Assembly: GCF_001611795.1 (NCBI RefSeq)
Contig: NZ_CP015098.1
Location: 5,642,001-5,706,000 of the forward strand
Direction of reading: 5' to 3'
Length of the DNA: 64,000 nucleotides
Origin: Streptomyces qaidamensis
GTDB lineage: Bacteria; Actinomycetota; Actinomycetes; Streptomycetales; Streptomycetaceae
A model generated the notes under the pieces. That model saw nothing but the letters and a program-made list of their open reading frames with translations. It had not been told where the DNA came from and did no database searches. Numbering within the stretch: the stretch's first letter is position 1; each line of letters starts with the position of its first letter. The translations under genes and the position numbers were made by a program. Below, in pieces: positions 57,199 through 64,000 of this stretch.

Positions 57199-58803
57199 CT
57201 AGAGGGGGATGTTGCCGTGCTTCTTCGGAGGCAGGGATTCCCGCTTGGTACGCAGTTGACGCAGGCCGCGTACGACGTGACGGCGGGTGTCGGAGGGCAG
57301 GATCACGGCGTCGATGTAGCCGCGCTCGGCCGCGACGTAGGGGTTGAGGAGGGCGTCCTCGTACTCCTGGATCAGCCGGGCGCGGACCGCCTCCAGGTCC
57401 TCGCCGCCCGCCTCGGCCTCGGCGATGGTGCGGCGGTGCAGGATGTTGACCGCGCCCTGGGCGCCCATGACGGCGATCTGGGCGGTGGGCCAGGCGAGGT
57501 TGAGGTCGGCGCCCAGGTGCTTGGAGCCCATGACGTCGTACGCGCCGCCGAACGCCTTGCGGGTGATGATCGTGATGAGCGGGACGGTCGCCTCGGCGTA
57601 GGCGTAGATCAACTTGGCGCCGCGGCGGATGATGCCGTCGTGCTCCTGGTCGACGCCGGGCAGGAAGCCCGGGACGTCGACGAAGGTGATGACCGGGACG
57701 TTGAAGGCGTCGCAGGTGCGCACGAAGCGGGCGGCCTTCTCGCTGGCCTTGATGTCCAGGCAGCCGGCGAACTGCATGGGCTGGTTGGCGACGATGCCGA
57801 CCGGGTGGCCCTCGACGCGGCCGAAGCCGGTGACGATGTTCGGCGCGTACAGCGGTTGCGTCTCGAAGAACTCGGCGTCGTCCAGGACGTGCTCGATCAC
57901 CGCGTGCATGTCGTACGGCTGGTTGGCGCTGTCCGGGACGATCACGTCCAGCTCGCGGTCCTCGTCGCTGACCTCGAGGTCGGCCTCCTCGGGGAAGGCC
58001 GGTGCCTCGGAGAGGTTGTTGGACGGCAGGTAGGACAGCAGCTGCTTGATGTACTCGATGGCGTCCTTCTCGTCGCCCGCCATGTGGTGGGCGACGCCGG
58101 ACGTCGCGTTGTGGGTGCGGGCGCCGCCCAGTTCCTCGAAGCCGACGTCTTCGCCCGTGACGGTCTTGATGACGTCGGGGCCGGTGATGAACATGTGCGA
58201 GGTCTGGTCGACCATGACCGTGAAGTCGGTGATGGCCGGGGAGTAGACCGCGCCGCCCGCGCAGGGGCCGACGACCAGGCTGATCTGCGGGATGACGCCG
58301 GAGGCGTGGGTGTTGCGGCGGAAGATCTCGCCGTAGGCGCCGAGCGAGGCGACACCCTCCTGGATGCGGGCGCCGCCGGAGTCGTTGATGCCGATGACCG
58401 GGCAGCCGGTCTTCAGGGCGAAGTCCATGACCTTGACGATCTTCTGCCCGTAGACCTCGCCGAGGGCTCCGCCGAAGACGGTGAAGTCCTGCGAGAACAC
58501 GGCGACCGGACGGCCGTCGACGGTTCCGTACCCGGTGACGACGCCGTCGCCGTAGGGGCGGTTCTTGTCGAGGCCGAAGTTGGTGGAGCGGTGCCGGGCG
58601 AACTCGTCCAGCTCGACGAAGGAGCCCTCGTCGAGCAGGAGCTCGATCCGCTCACGGGCCGTCAGCTTGCCCTTGGCGTGCTGCTTTTCGACTGCGCGTG
58701 CGGAGCCGGCGTGTGTCGCTTCCTCGATGCGTCGCTTCAGATCCGCGAGCTTGCCCGCGGTCGTGTGAATGTCGGGCTGCTGCTGCTCTTCCGGCTCGGA
58801 CAT
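57199..58803 (-). CDS. pccB: propionyl-CoA carboxylase beta (carboxyltransferase) subunit
   Basis: 534 residues from ATG 58803. It has two crotonase-like domains: GDGVVTGYGTVDGRPVAVFSQDFTVFGGAL, GINDSGGARIQEGV and GPCAGGAVYSPA in the first; VDVPGFLPGVDQEHDGIIRRGAKL and ITRKAFGGAYDVMGSKHLGAD in the second. The Asp at 423 is at the position (D422 of S. coelicolor PccB) where Asp goes with propionyl-CoA and Ile with acetyl-CoA preference. It makes methylmalonyl-CoA, a polyketide extender and the substrate of the mutase family seen at 4319-5899. Its promoter faces birA. Confidence 0.94.
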   Translation of the reverse strand: MSEPEEQQQPDIHTTAGKLADLKRRIEEATHAGSARAVEKQHAKGKLTARERIELLLDEGSFVELDEFARHRSTNFGLDKNRPYGDGVVTGYGTVDGRPVAVFSQDFTVFGGALGEVYGQKIVKVMDFALKTGCPVIGINDSGGARIQEGVASLGAYGEIFRRNTHASGVIPQISLVVGPCAGGAVYSPAITDFTVMVDQTSHMFITGPDVIKTVTGEDVGFEELGGARTHNATSGVAHHMAGDEKDAIEYIKQLLSYLPSNNLSEAPAFPEEADLEVSDEDRELDVIVPDSANQPYDMHAVIEHVLDDAEFFETQPLYAPNIVTGFGRVEGHPVGIVANQPMQFAGCLDIKASEKAARFVRTCDAFNVPVITFVDVPGFLPGVDQEHDGIIRRGAKLIYAYAEATVPLITIITRKAFGGAYDVMGSKHLGADLNLAWPTAQIAVMGAQGAVNILHRRTIAEAEAGGEDLEAVRARLIQEYEDALLNPYVAAERGYIDAVILPSDTRRHVVRGLRQLRTKRESLPPKKHGNIPL

Positions 58804-58853
58804 CGGGATGCGGCTCCCTGCCTGCTCAAAAGGGGGGACGGTTACTCATCCGT

Positions 58854-58859
58854 AGAGTA
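58854..58859 (-). promoter_or_regulatory. candidate -10 element of pccB
   Basis: TACTCT on the minus strand, about 50 bases upstream of the ATG. No clear -35 is visible. Confidence 0.35.
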
Positions 58860-59024
58860 GTGGGGGGCCTCCACATCGGCAGTGCGGCGTTTGCCACACC
58901 GCCCCTGCCTTCCCAGGATCGCCGATGAGATCTACGGAACCGGCGGCGCAGCGGCCAACGGCGGCGCATACGATCAAGGTGTCGCTGGAATCCACTCCCT
59001 CTGCGGGATGGAGGATGTCAAACC

Positions 59025-59030
59025 TAGGGT
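59025..59030 (+). promoter_or_regulatory. candidate -10 element for leaderless birA
   Basis: TAGGGT ends seven bases before ATG 59038 and no Shine-Dalgarno sequence lies between, which suggests that transcription starts at the start codon. Confidence 0.5.
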
Positions 59031-59037
59031 GGCTTGC

Positions 59038-59928
59038 ATGAAGACGCCACCAGGTGCAGATGGAAACTCGTCCGACGGGCCCCGTGAGCCGAGGTCGAGC
59101 CGATGGTCCGACCTTGGCCGCCCGCCCCTCAACGTCACGGCCCTGCGCCGGGGTCTGGTGCGGCAGGGAGGGCTGTGGTCGGAGGTGGACGTGGTGCAGC
59201 GCACCGGCTCCACGAACTCCGATCTGGTGGCCCGGGCGGCGAAGGGCGAGGTGACCGAGGGCGCGGTGCTGGTCGCCGAGGAGCAGACGGCGGGCCGCGG
59301 CCGCCTCGACCGCCAGTGGACGGCGCCGCCCCGCTCCGGCCTCTTCTTCTCCGTCCTGCTCACACCGAGCGAGGTGCCGGTCGCACGCTGGGGGTGGCTG
59401 CCGCTGCTCACGGGCGTCGCGGTGGCGACGGGCCTGTCGCGTGCGGCCGGCGTGGACACGGCCCTGAAGTGGCCGAACGACCTGCTGGTCACGGTGGGGG
59501 GCGTGGAGCGCAAGGCCGGCGGAATCCTGGCCGAGCGGGCTGGCGACGGGGTCGTCATCGGGGTCGGCATCAACGTCTCGCTCAAGGACGACGAACTGCC
59601 GGTGCCGACGGCGGGGTCGCTGGGCCTGGCCGGGGCCGTGAGCACGGACCGGGATCCGCTGCTGCGGGGGGTGCTGCGCTCGCTGGAGGAGTGGTACGGC
59701 AAGTGGCGCGGGGCCGGGGGCGACCCGGGGCCGAGCGGGTTGCAGGAGGCGTATGCGGCCGGCTGCGCGACGCTCGGGAGAGTGGTGCGGGCGGAGCTGC
59801 CGGGGGATCGGTCGGTCGTGGGGGAAGCGGTGGCTGTGGACGGGGACGGGCGACTGGTGCTGGCGACAGAGGAGGGGGTGCAGGAGCCGGTCGGGGCCGG
59901 GGACATCGTGCACCTGAGGCCGGCGTGA
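59038..59928 (+). CDS. birA: biotin-[acetyl-CoA carboxylase] ligase
   Basis: 296 residues from ATG 59038. The biotin-binding loop is VAEEQTAGRGRLDRQW, preceded by TGSTNSDLV and followed by LKWPNDLLV, the Lys in KAGGILAE and GIGVGINVS-like VIGVGINVS. The N-terminal DNA-binding domain of E. coli BirA is missing, as in other actinobacteria, so it is an enzyme without repressor role. It biotinylates the Lys of EAMKMEQP in AccA2. The gene is divergent from pccB, so ligase and carboxylase lie side by side. Confidence 0.94.
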   Translation: MKTPPGADGNSSDGPREPRSSRWSDLGRPPLNVTALRRGLVRQGGLWSEVDVVQRTGSTNSDLVARAAKGEVTEGAVLVAEEQTAGRGRLDRQWTAPPRSGLFFSVLLTPSEVPVARWGWLPLLTGVAVATGLSRAAGVDTALKWPNDLLVTVGGVERKAGGILAERAGDGVVIGVGINVSLKDDELPVPTAGSLGLAGAVSTDRDPLLRGVLRSLEEWYGKWRGAGGDPGPSGLQEAYAAGCATLGRVVRAELPGDRSVVGEAVAVDGDGRLVLATEEGVQEPVGAGDIVHLRPA

Positions 59929-59930
59929 GC

Positions 59931-60060
59931 TGAGGCCGGGTGGGTCCGCAACCCGGCGGAGCGGGGCGCCGCAGCGCCCACCCGTGCCGCCCCGGCGGCA
60001 CGCATGCCCGCAGCGGCGCAGCGCCCACCCGTGCCCCCCGGCGGCACGCATGCCCGCAGC
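59931..60060 (+). repeat. intergenic repeat R2, copy 2, with a tandem second unit
   Basis: TGAGGCCGGGTGGGTCCGCA starts the unit as at 53171. The 3' part occurs twice: GCGCAGCGCCCACCCGTGCC near 59970 and again near 60014, each followed by GGCGGCACGCATGCCCGCAG. It fills the space between birA and cya. Confidence 0.78.
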
Positions 60061-60150
60061 TCGGTGCCTATCGGAGTGAGCTGGCGCACACCTGCCGTAG
60101 AGTTGAGGCCGGTCGATACATGACCGTGACAGATCGGAAGGGCAACACGC

Positions 60151-61257
60151 GTGACCGTCGACGACTCGGGTTCCGGCGAGGACGCGCAGGGCGCCGACTC
60201 CGGCGAGGACCCGCTCGCCCTGCGCCTCGAAGGGCTCATCCTGGGCGCCGAGCGCCGCTACACCCCGTTTCAGGCGGCCCGCAGCGCCGGCGTCTCCATG
60301 GAACTGGCCTCCCGCTTCTGGCGGGCCATGGGCTTCGCCGACATCGGCCAGGCCAAGGCCCTCACGGAGGCCGATGTGCTCGCCCTGCGGCGCCTCGCCG
60401 GTCTCGTCGAGGCGGGGCTGCTGAGCGAGGCGATGGCCGTGCAGGTGGCCCGGTCCACCGGGCAGACCACCGCGCGGCTCGCCGAGTGGCAGATCGACTC
60501 CTTCCTGGAGGGGCTGACCGAGCCGCCCGAGCCGGGCATGACGCGCACCGAGGTGACGTACCCGATCGTCGAGCTGCTCCTGCCCGAGCTGGAGGAGTTC
60601 CTGGTCTACGTCTGGCGCCGGCAGCTCGCCGCCTCGGCCGGACGGGTCGTGCAGGCGGCCGACGACGAGGAGATGGTCGACCGGCGCCTCGCCGTCGGCT
60701 TCGCCGATCTGGTCGGGTTCACGCGGCTCACCCGCCGCATGGAGGAGGAGGAGCTCGGCGAGCTGGTCGAGGCCTTCGAGACCACGGCCGCGGACCTGGT
60801 GGCCGCCAACGGCGGGCGGCTGATCAAGACCCTCGGCGACGAGGTGCTCTACGCCGCCGACGACGCCGGTACGGCCGCCGAGATCGCCCTGCGGCTGATC
60901 GAGACCATGGCGCACGACGAGACGATGCCGGAGCTGCGCGTCGGCATGGCGTTCGGCACGGTGACCACCCGTATGGGTGATGTGTTCGGTACGACCGTGA
61001 ATCTGGCCTCCCGGCTCACCTCGATAGCTCCGAAGGACGCCGTCCTCGTCGACACCGCCTTCGCCGAGGAGCTGATCCGTACGCAGGACGCCCCGGCCTC
61101 GGAGGCGGAGGCGGTCGAGGAGGCCGCGGCGGCGGAGAAGGAGGGCGAGGAGCCCCCGTCGTACCGGTTCGGGCTGCAGCCGATGTGGCAGCGGCCGGTG
61201 CGTGGCCTGGGCGTCGTGGAGCCGTGGCTGCTCACGCGGCGGGACAGCGCGCCGTAA
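60151..61257 (+). CDS. cya: class III adenylate cyclase
   Basis: 368 residues from GTG 60151, with GAAGGG about nine bases upstream. Residues 1-160 form an Ala/Leu-rich N-terminal domain (YTPFQAARSAGVSMELASRF) of the kind seen in streptomycete cyclases. The catalytic domain starts FADLVGFTRLTRRM (metal Asp), continues RLIKTLGDEVLYAADD (substrate Lys, second Asp) and GDVFGTTVNLASRLTSIAP (Asn/Arg transition-state pair). It makes cAMP, which in S. coelicolor supports germination and development. The stop is part of a tandem repeat. Confidence 0.93.
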   Translation: MTVDDSGSGEDAQGADSGEDPLALRLEGLILGAERRYTPFQAARSAGVSMELASRFWRAMGFADIGQAKALTEADVLALRRLAGLVEAGLLSEAMAVQVARSTGQTTARLAEWQIDSFLEGLTEPPEPGMTRTEVTYPIVELLLPELEEFLVYVWRRQLAASAGRVVQAADDEEMVDRRLAVGFADLVGFTRLTRRMEEEELGELVEAFETTAADLVAANGGRLIKTLGDEVLYAADDAGTAAEIALRLIETMAHDETMPELRVGMAFGTVTTRMGDVFGTTVNLASRLTSIAPKDAVLVDTAFAEELIRTQDAPASEAEAVEEAAAAEKEGEEPPSYRFGLQPMWQRPVRGLGVVEPWLLTRRDSAP

Positions 61258-61298
61258 CCCAGGCGTCCGTAACCCGGGCGTCCGTAACCCGGGTGTCG
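61254..61298 (+). repeat. three tandem 15-bp units spanning the cya stop codon
   Basis: GTAACCCAGGCGTCC, GTAACCCGGGCGTCC and GTAACCCGGGTGTCG follow each other. The first unit contains the TAA stop of cya (61255-61257). Confidence 0.85.
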
Positions 61299-61333
61299 GC
61301 GAGGGCGTGCCCTTACCGGCCGTCGAGAAGGTG

Positions 61334-62011
61334 TCAGCGGCGGTCGACCGGCGAGTCCACGCACAGGCCGATGACCGGTACGCACAGGCCCGGGTCATGC
61401 GGCTTCTCCGTCTCCTCGGGCTTGGGCGCCTGGGTCGGTGTGGTCCGGCTCGGCGGTGCGGGCTGTGCCGGGGCCGGGGTCGGGCGCGTGGTGTCGCCGT
61501 CGGGGGTCGTCGGTGCCGGGGCGGGGGCGTTCGGCGGGTTCGGCGTGCCGGGGATGGTCGTGGGCGCCGGGACGGCTGCCGTGGAGGCCGCCGGAGGGCC
61601 GGTCGTGGTGGACGGGGAGGGGCGCGCGCCCTTGGTGGCCGGTGACGGGGTGAGGCCGCCCAGGGCCGCGGGCGACGAGGGGCTCGTGTCGGGGGCCGCC
61701 GGGAAGGCCGCGGCCGTGCCGGTGGTGTCGTCCGTGGCGGTGGTGACGGGCTCCGGGCGGGGCCCGGCCTCGACGATGCGGGCGTCGGGACCCGGGCCGG
61801 AGGTCAGGCGCAGGAGGCTCAGGGCGCCCGCGGCGAGGGCGAGGCCGCCGGCGGCGAGCAGGACCTTGCGGGGGTGGGGCTTGCGGTGACGGCCCCGGAC
61901 GCGGGGGGTTTCGGCCGGGGCCGGCTCGTGGGGCGCGGGCGGCTCCCGCCGGCGGGGTGCCGGGGCGGCCCTGGTGGCCTGGTGCGGTTTCGTCGGCGTG
62001 TTCGTCGTCAT
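61334..62011 (-). CDS. proline-rich single-span membrane protein
   Basis: 225 residues from ATG 62011; a GTG just upstream (62014) is also possible. A basic Pro-rich head (about 1-48) is followed by one membrane segment (VLLAAGGLALAAGALSLL) and a long Pro/Thr/Ala-rich outside part. It ends with a short Cys-containing motif, GLCVPVIGLCVDSPVDRR. The whole protein looks like a wall-spanning stalk. The open frame runs further to 63172 only because of the high G+C content and lies opposite the enoyl-CoA hydratase. Function unknown. It converges with cya. Confidence 0.72.
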   Translation of the reverse strand: MTTNTPTKPHQATRAAPAPRRREPPAPHEPAPAETPRVRGRHRKPHPRKVLLAAGGLALAAGALSLLRLTSGPGPDARIVEAGPRPEPVTTATDDTTGTAAAFPAAPDTSPSSPAALGGLTPSPATKGARPSPSTTTGPPAASTAAVPAPTTIPGTPNPPNAPAPAPTTPDGDTTRPTPAPAQPAPPSRTTPTQAPKPEETEKPHDPGLCVPVIGLCVDSPVDRR

Positions 62012-62224
62012 CACGGTCCCTCCCCGATGCACATGCGCCCCCTGTGCGCCGTGGGGGACGCACGCTATGCGCTCCCATGGGCGGTTGGGTGGGAGTTGCG
62101 GTGATGTCACTCGAACGGGTCGGCGGGGGTGGTGGGGCCGGGGGCGTCCGCCCTTTCGCGGGTGGGGTGCGGCTGCGATGATCTGAGCGTCGACCTTGTT
62201 AACCCGCGTTAACCGGAGGGTGTC

Positions 62225-63025
62225 ATGAGTGAGGAACGGTTCGGGGAGTTCGTGGCGGTGCGGCGGCACGAGCAGGGGCACGTCGCGGAGCTCGTCCTCG
62301 ACCGGCCCAAGGCCATGAACGCGGTGTCGACGGAGATGGCGCGCTCCATCGCCGGGGCGTGTGCGGCGCTGGGGGAGGACCGGGAGGTGCGGGCCGTCGT
62401 CCTGACCTCGACGCACGAGCGGGCGTTCTGTGTCGGCGCAGATCTGAAGGAGCGGAACTCGTTCAGCGACGCGGATCTGCTGCGGCAGCGGCCGGTGACA
62501 CGGGGGGCGTACACCGGGGTGCTGGAGCTGCCGGTGCCGACGGTGGCGGCGGTGCACGGGTTCGCGCTCGGGGGCGGGTTCGAGCTGGCGCTGGCCTGCG
62601 ACGTGATCGTGGCGGACCGGACGGCGGTCGTGGGCCTGCCGGAGGTGTCGGTCGGGGTGATCCCCGGGGGCGGGGGCACGCAGTTGCTGCCGCGGCGGGT
62701 CGGGGCGGCCCGGGCGGCCGAGCTGATCTTCTCCGCGCGGCGGGTGGAGGCCGCGGAGGCCGGCGAGCTGGGGCTGGTCGATCAGCTGGTGGAGGAGGGG
62801 CGGGACCGGGAGGCGGCGCTGGCGCTGGCGGCCCGGATCGCCGGGAACTCCCCGGTGGGGCTGCGGGCGGCGAAGCGGGCGCTGCGGCTCGGGCAGGGAC
62901 TGGATCTGCGTGCCGGGCTGGAGGTCGAGGACGCGGCATGGCGGGCCACGGCGTTCTCGGGGGACCGGGCGGAGGGTGTCGCGGCCTTCAACGAGCGGCG
63001 CAAGCCGCAGTGGCCGGGGGAGTAG
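62225..63025 (+). CDS. enoyl-CoA hydratase/isomerase (crotonase family)
   Basis: 266 residues from ATG 62225, preceded by GGAGGG. The crotonase motifs are AELVLDRPKAMNAVS, the oxyanion loop AFCVGADLKERN, VHGFALGGGFELALACDV with one catalytic Glu position, and GLPEVSVGVIPGGGGTQLLPRRVG with the other. It probably hydrates 2-enoyl-CoA in fatty-acid or branched-chain oxidation. No dehydrogenase or thiolase is adjacent, so the pathway is not fixed. Confidence 0.9.
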   Translation: MSEERFGEFVAVRRHEQGHVAELVLDRPKAMNAVSTEMARSIAGACAALGEDREVRAVVLTSTHERAFCVGADLKERNSFSDADLLRQRPVTRGAYTGVLELPVPTVAAVHGFALGGGFELALACDVIVADRTAVVGLPEVSVGVIPGGGGTQLLPRRVGAARAAELIFSARRVEAAEAGELGLVDQLVEEGRDREAALALAARIAGNSPVGLRAAKRALRLGQGLDLRAGLEVEDAAWRATAFSGDRAEGVAAFNERRKPQWPGE

Positions 63026-63111
63026 GGGCCGGAGCGGACCGGGCGAGATCGGTCGTCCCCGTTCGCGTCGTAAACAGGTCAGTCTGGCTGGAAACTCCCT
63101 AGCCTGGAGTG

Positions 63112-64000
63112 ATGGGTGAGGACAGACGGCTGGCGGCCGTCGTCGCATTGGCTCAGGGGATGGCGGCCGCACACGGGTCGCGTGAGGCGTGGCGTGCCGC
63201 GGCCGTCGGGGCGTGCCGGGCGCTGGGTGGGAGTTTCGCCGCGCTGTCGGTGTGGGAGCGGGAGCTCGGGCGGCTGCGGGTCCTCGTGAACGTCGGCGAG
63301 CTGGCGGAGGGCGAGGAGGAGTTCCCGGAGGACGAGGCCTACCCGGTGCACCAGTTCGCCGAGATCACCGAGTTCCTGCACGAGCAGTGGGCCGGCGGCG
63401 GGGAGCCCGACGCCTGGGTGGAGACCGCCGAAGGGCCCGCCGCCGGGCGGCAGTCCGGGTACTGCCACCAGCGGGTCGCCGCCCTGCGCCGCCGGGGCCG
63501 CGGCTGCTGCGTGGTCGCGCCCATCGTGCTGCACGGCCGGGCCTGGGGCGAGCTGTACGTGGCCCGCCCGGCCGGTGAGGCCGTCTTCGGGCGGGGCGAC
63601 GCCGACTTCGCCACGGTCCTGGCCTCCGTCGTGGCCGCCGGCATCGCCCAGACCGAGCGGCTGGAGGAGGCCCGGCGGCTCGCCTTCACCGACTCCCTCA
63701 CCGGGCTCGCCAACCGCCGTGCCGTGGACGTACGCCTGGAGCGGGCGATCGAGCGGCACCGCAGGGACGGGGCCGTCGTCAGTCTCGTCGTCTGCGATCT
63801 GAACGGGCTCAAGCGGGTCAACGACACCCATGGGCACGCCGCCGGCGACCGGCTCCTGGAACGGTTCGGGTCGGTGCTGTCGCTGTGCGGGGCCATGCTG
63901 CCCGGGGCGCTGGCCGCACGGCTCGGCGGGGACGAGTTCTGTCTGCTCGCGGTCGGGCCGCCCGCTGACCAGGTCGTCAAGGCGGCCGGTGAACTGTGCC
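63112..64000 (+). CDS. GAF-GGDEF diguanylate cyclase (partial, runs off the right edge)
   Basis: 296 codons are present, start ATG 63112. Residues 10-180 form a GAF-like sensory domain. The GGDEF domain begins near 190 (AFTDSLTGLANRRAVD), with the CDLNGLKRVNDTHGHAAGDRL substrate/metal region and an intact GGDEF at 272-276 (RLGGDEFCLL), so c-di-GMP synthesis is likely. A receptor I-site cannot be confirmed from the visible sequence. TAGCCT ends six bases before the ATG and GGAG is only two bases away, so the mRNA may be leaderless. Cyclic di-GMP controls development in Streptomyces. Confidence 0.9.
   Translation, partial: MGEDRRLAAVVALAQGMAAAHGSREAWRAAAVGACRALGGSFAALSVWERELGRLRVLVNVGELAEGEEEFPEDEAYPVHQFAEITEFLHEQWAGGGEPDAWVETAEGPAAGRQSGYCHQRVAALRRRGRGCCVVAPIVLHGRAWGELYVARPAGEAVFGRGDADFATVLASVVAAGIAQTERLEEARRLAFTDSLTGLANRRAVDVRLERAIERHRRDGAVVSLVVCDLNGLKRVNDTHGHAAGDRLLERFGSVLSLCGAMLPGALAARLGGDEFCLLAVGPPADQVVKAAGELC

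Noticed and set aside
57000..58860. A 626-codon plus-strand frame
   Set aside because: Antisense of pccB and pccE; Asp/Gly/Val-rich with no motifs.
62012..63172. Extension of the proline-rich protein across the enoyl-CoA hydratase region
   Set aside because: The extension is a shadow of the hydratase gene; the membrane segment and start context fit ATG 62011.
1..64000. tRNA, rRNA, prophage, insertion sequences, riboswitches
   Set aside because: No cloverleaf with a TTCGA-type loop, no rRNA sequence, no transposase or integrase and no B12 or other riboswitch pattern were recognised by eye.

Overview
The window reads as a stretch of Streptomyces chromosome. Base composition is very high in G+C, codon third positions are almost always G or C, GTG starts are common, and no rRNA, tRNA, phage or CRISPR genes were seen. 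From memory, the gene order (neu cell-wall cluster, bmpA transporter, afsQ2-afsQ1-sigQ, deoC with aldehyde dehydrogenases, accA2, pccB, cya, GGDEF protein) matches the S. coelicolor SCO487x to SCO493x region. This synteny is recalled, not computed. Both ends are cut: the left edge enters a sigma factor and the right edge leaves a GGDEF gene.

Layout. 1-3126: two tandem copies of a sigma factor followed by a membrane protein. 3330-7127: lipid-anchored L,D-transpeptidase, a CoA mutase large subunit, a LysE-type exporter, and a scar where a divergent monooxygenase/TetR pair was decapitated. 7128-16670: a cell-wall nonulosonate cluster with NeuB, a NeuA-phosphatase fusion, four glycosyltransferase-like proteins, a methyltransferase and an acyltransferase, best explained as a Kdn-type teichulosonic acid locus. 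17053-19288: a methyltransferase and an M20 amidohydrolase. 19818-28135: two BmpA lipoproteins, an ABC ATPase, two permeases, cytidine deaminase and pyrimidine nucleoside phosphorylase. 28334-30920: a STAS protein, a SigG-like sigma factor and a second DNA polymerase beta clamp. 31016-36892: MFS/LysR pair, an odd alpha/beta hydrolase, adenosine deaminase, a small secreted protein, PspC and VanZ proteins. 36978-40867: lipoprotein, AfsQ2, AfsQ1 and SigQ. 41054-49886: a uridine kinase-like protein, a secreted peptide, deoC with two aldehyde dehydrogenases, a PH-domain protein, a DUF6204-like pseudogene, a phosphosugar mutase and purine nucleoside phosphorylase. 49993-53123: a GGCT-like protein, LpdA-type flavoprotein and a DeoR regulator. 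53552-59928: acyl-CoA carboxylase subunits, Maf, a 45-residue membrane protein and biotin ligase. 60151-64000: adenylate cyclase, a proline-rich membrane protein, an enoyl-CoA hydratase and a GAF-GGDEF protein.

Two regulatory stories stand out. First, a 12-bp palindrome, CTACGCGCGTAG, or a 10-bp core of it, lies just upstream of both bmpA genes, the ABC operon, add, deoC and the purine nucleoside phosphorylase gene. This ties nucleoside import, deamination, phosphorolysis and deoxyribose-phosphate breakdown into one regulon spread over 30 kb. Several of these genes look leaderless. Second, the SigG-like sigma factor and the second beta clamp each carry an exact TTGTCAGTG-N8-TAnnnT element, the RecA-independent (PafBC-type) DNA-damage promoter of actinobacteria. 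A GTnAC-N6-GTnAC site also sits between afsQ1 and sigQ, as expected for AfsQ1.

Several intergenic repeat families are present, including inverted copies of about 135 bp bracketing 48.8-53.5 kb.
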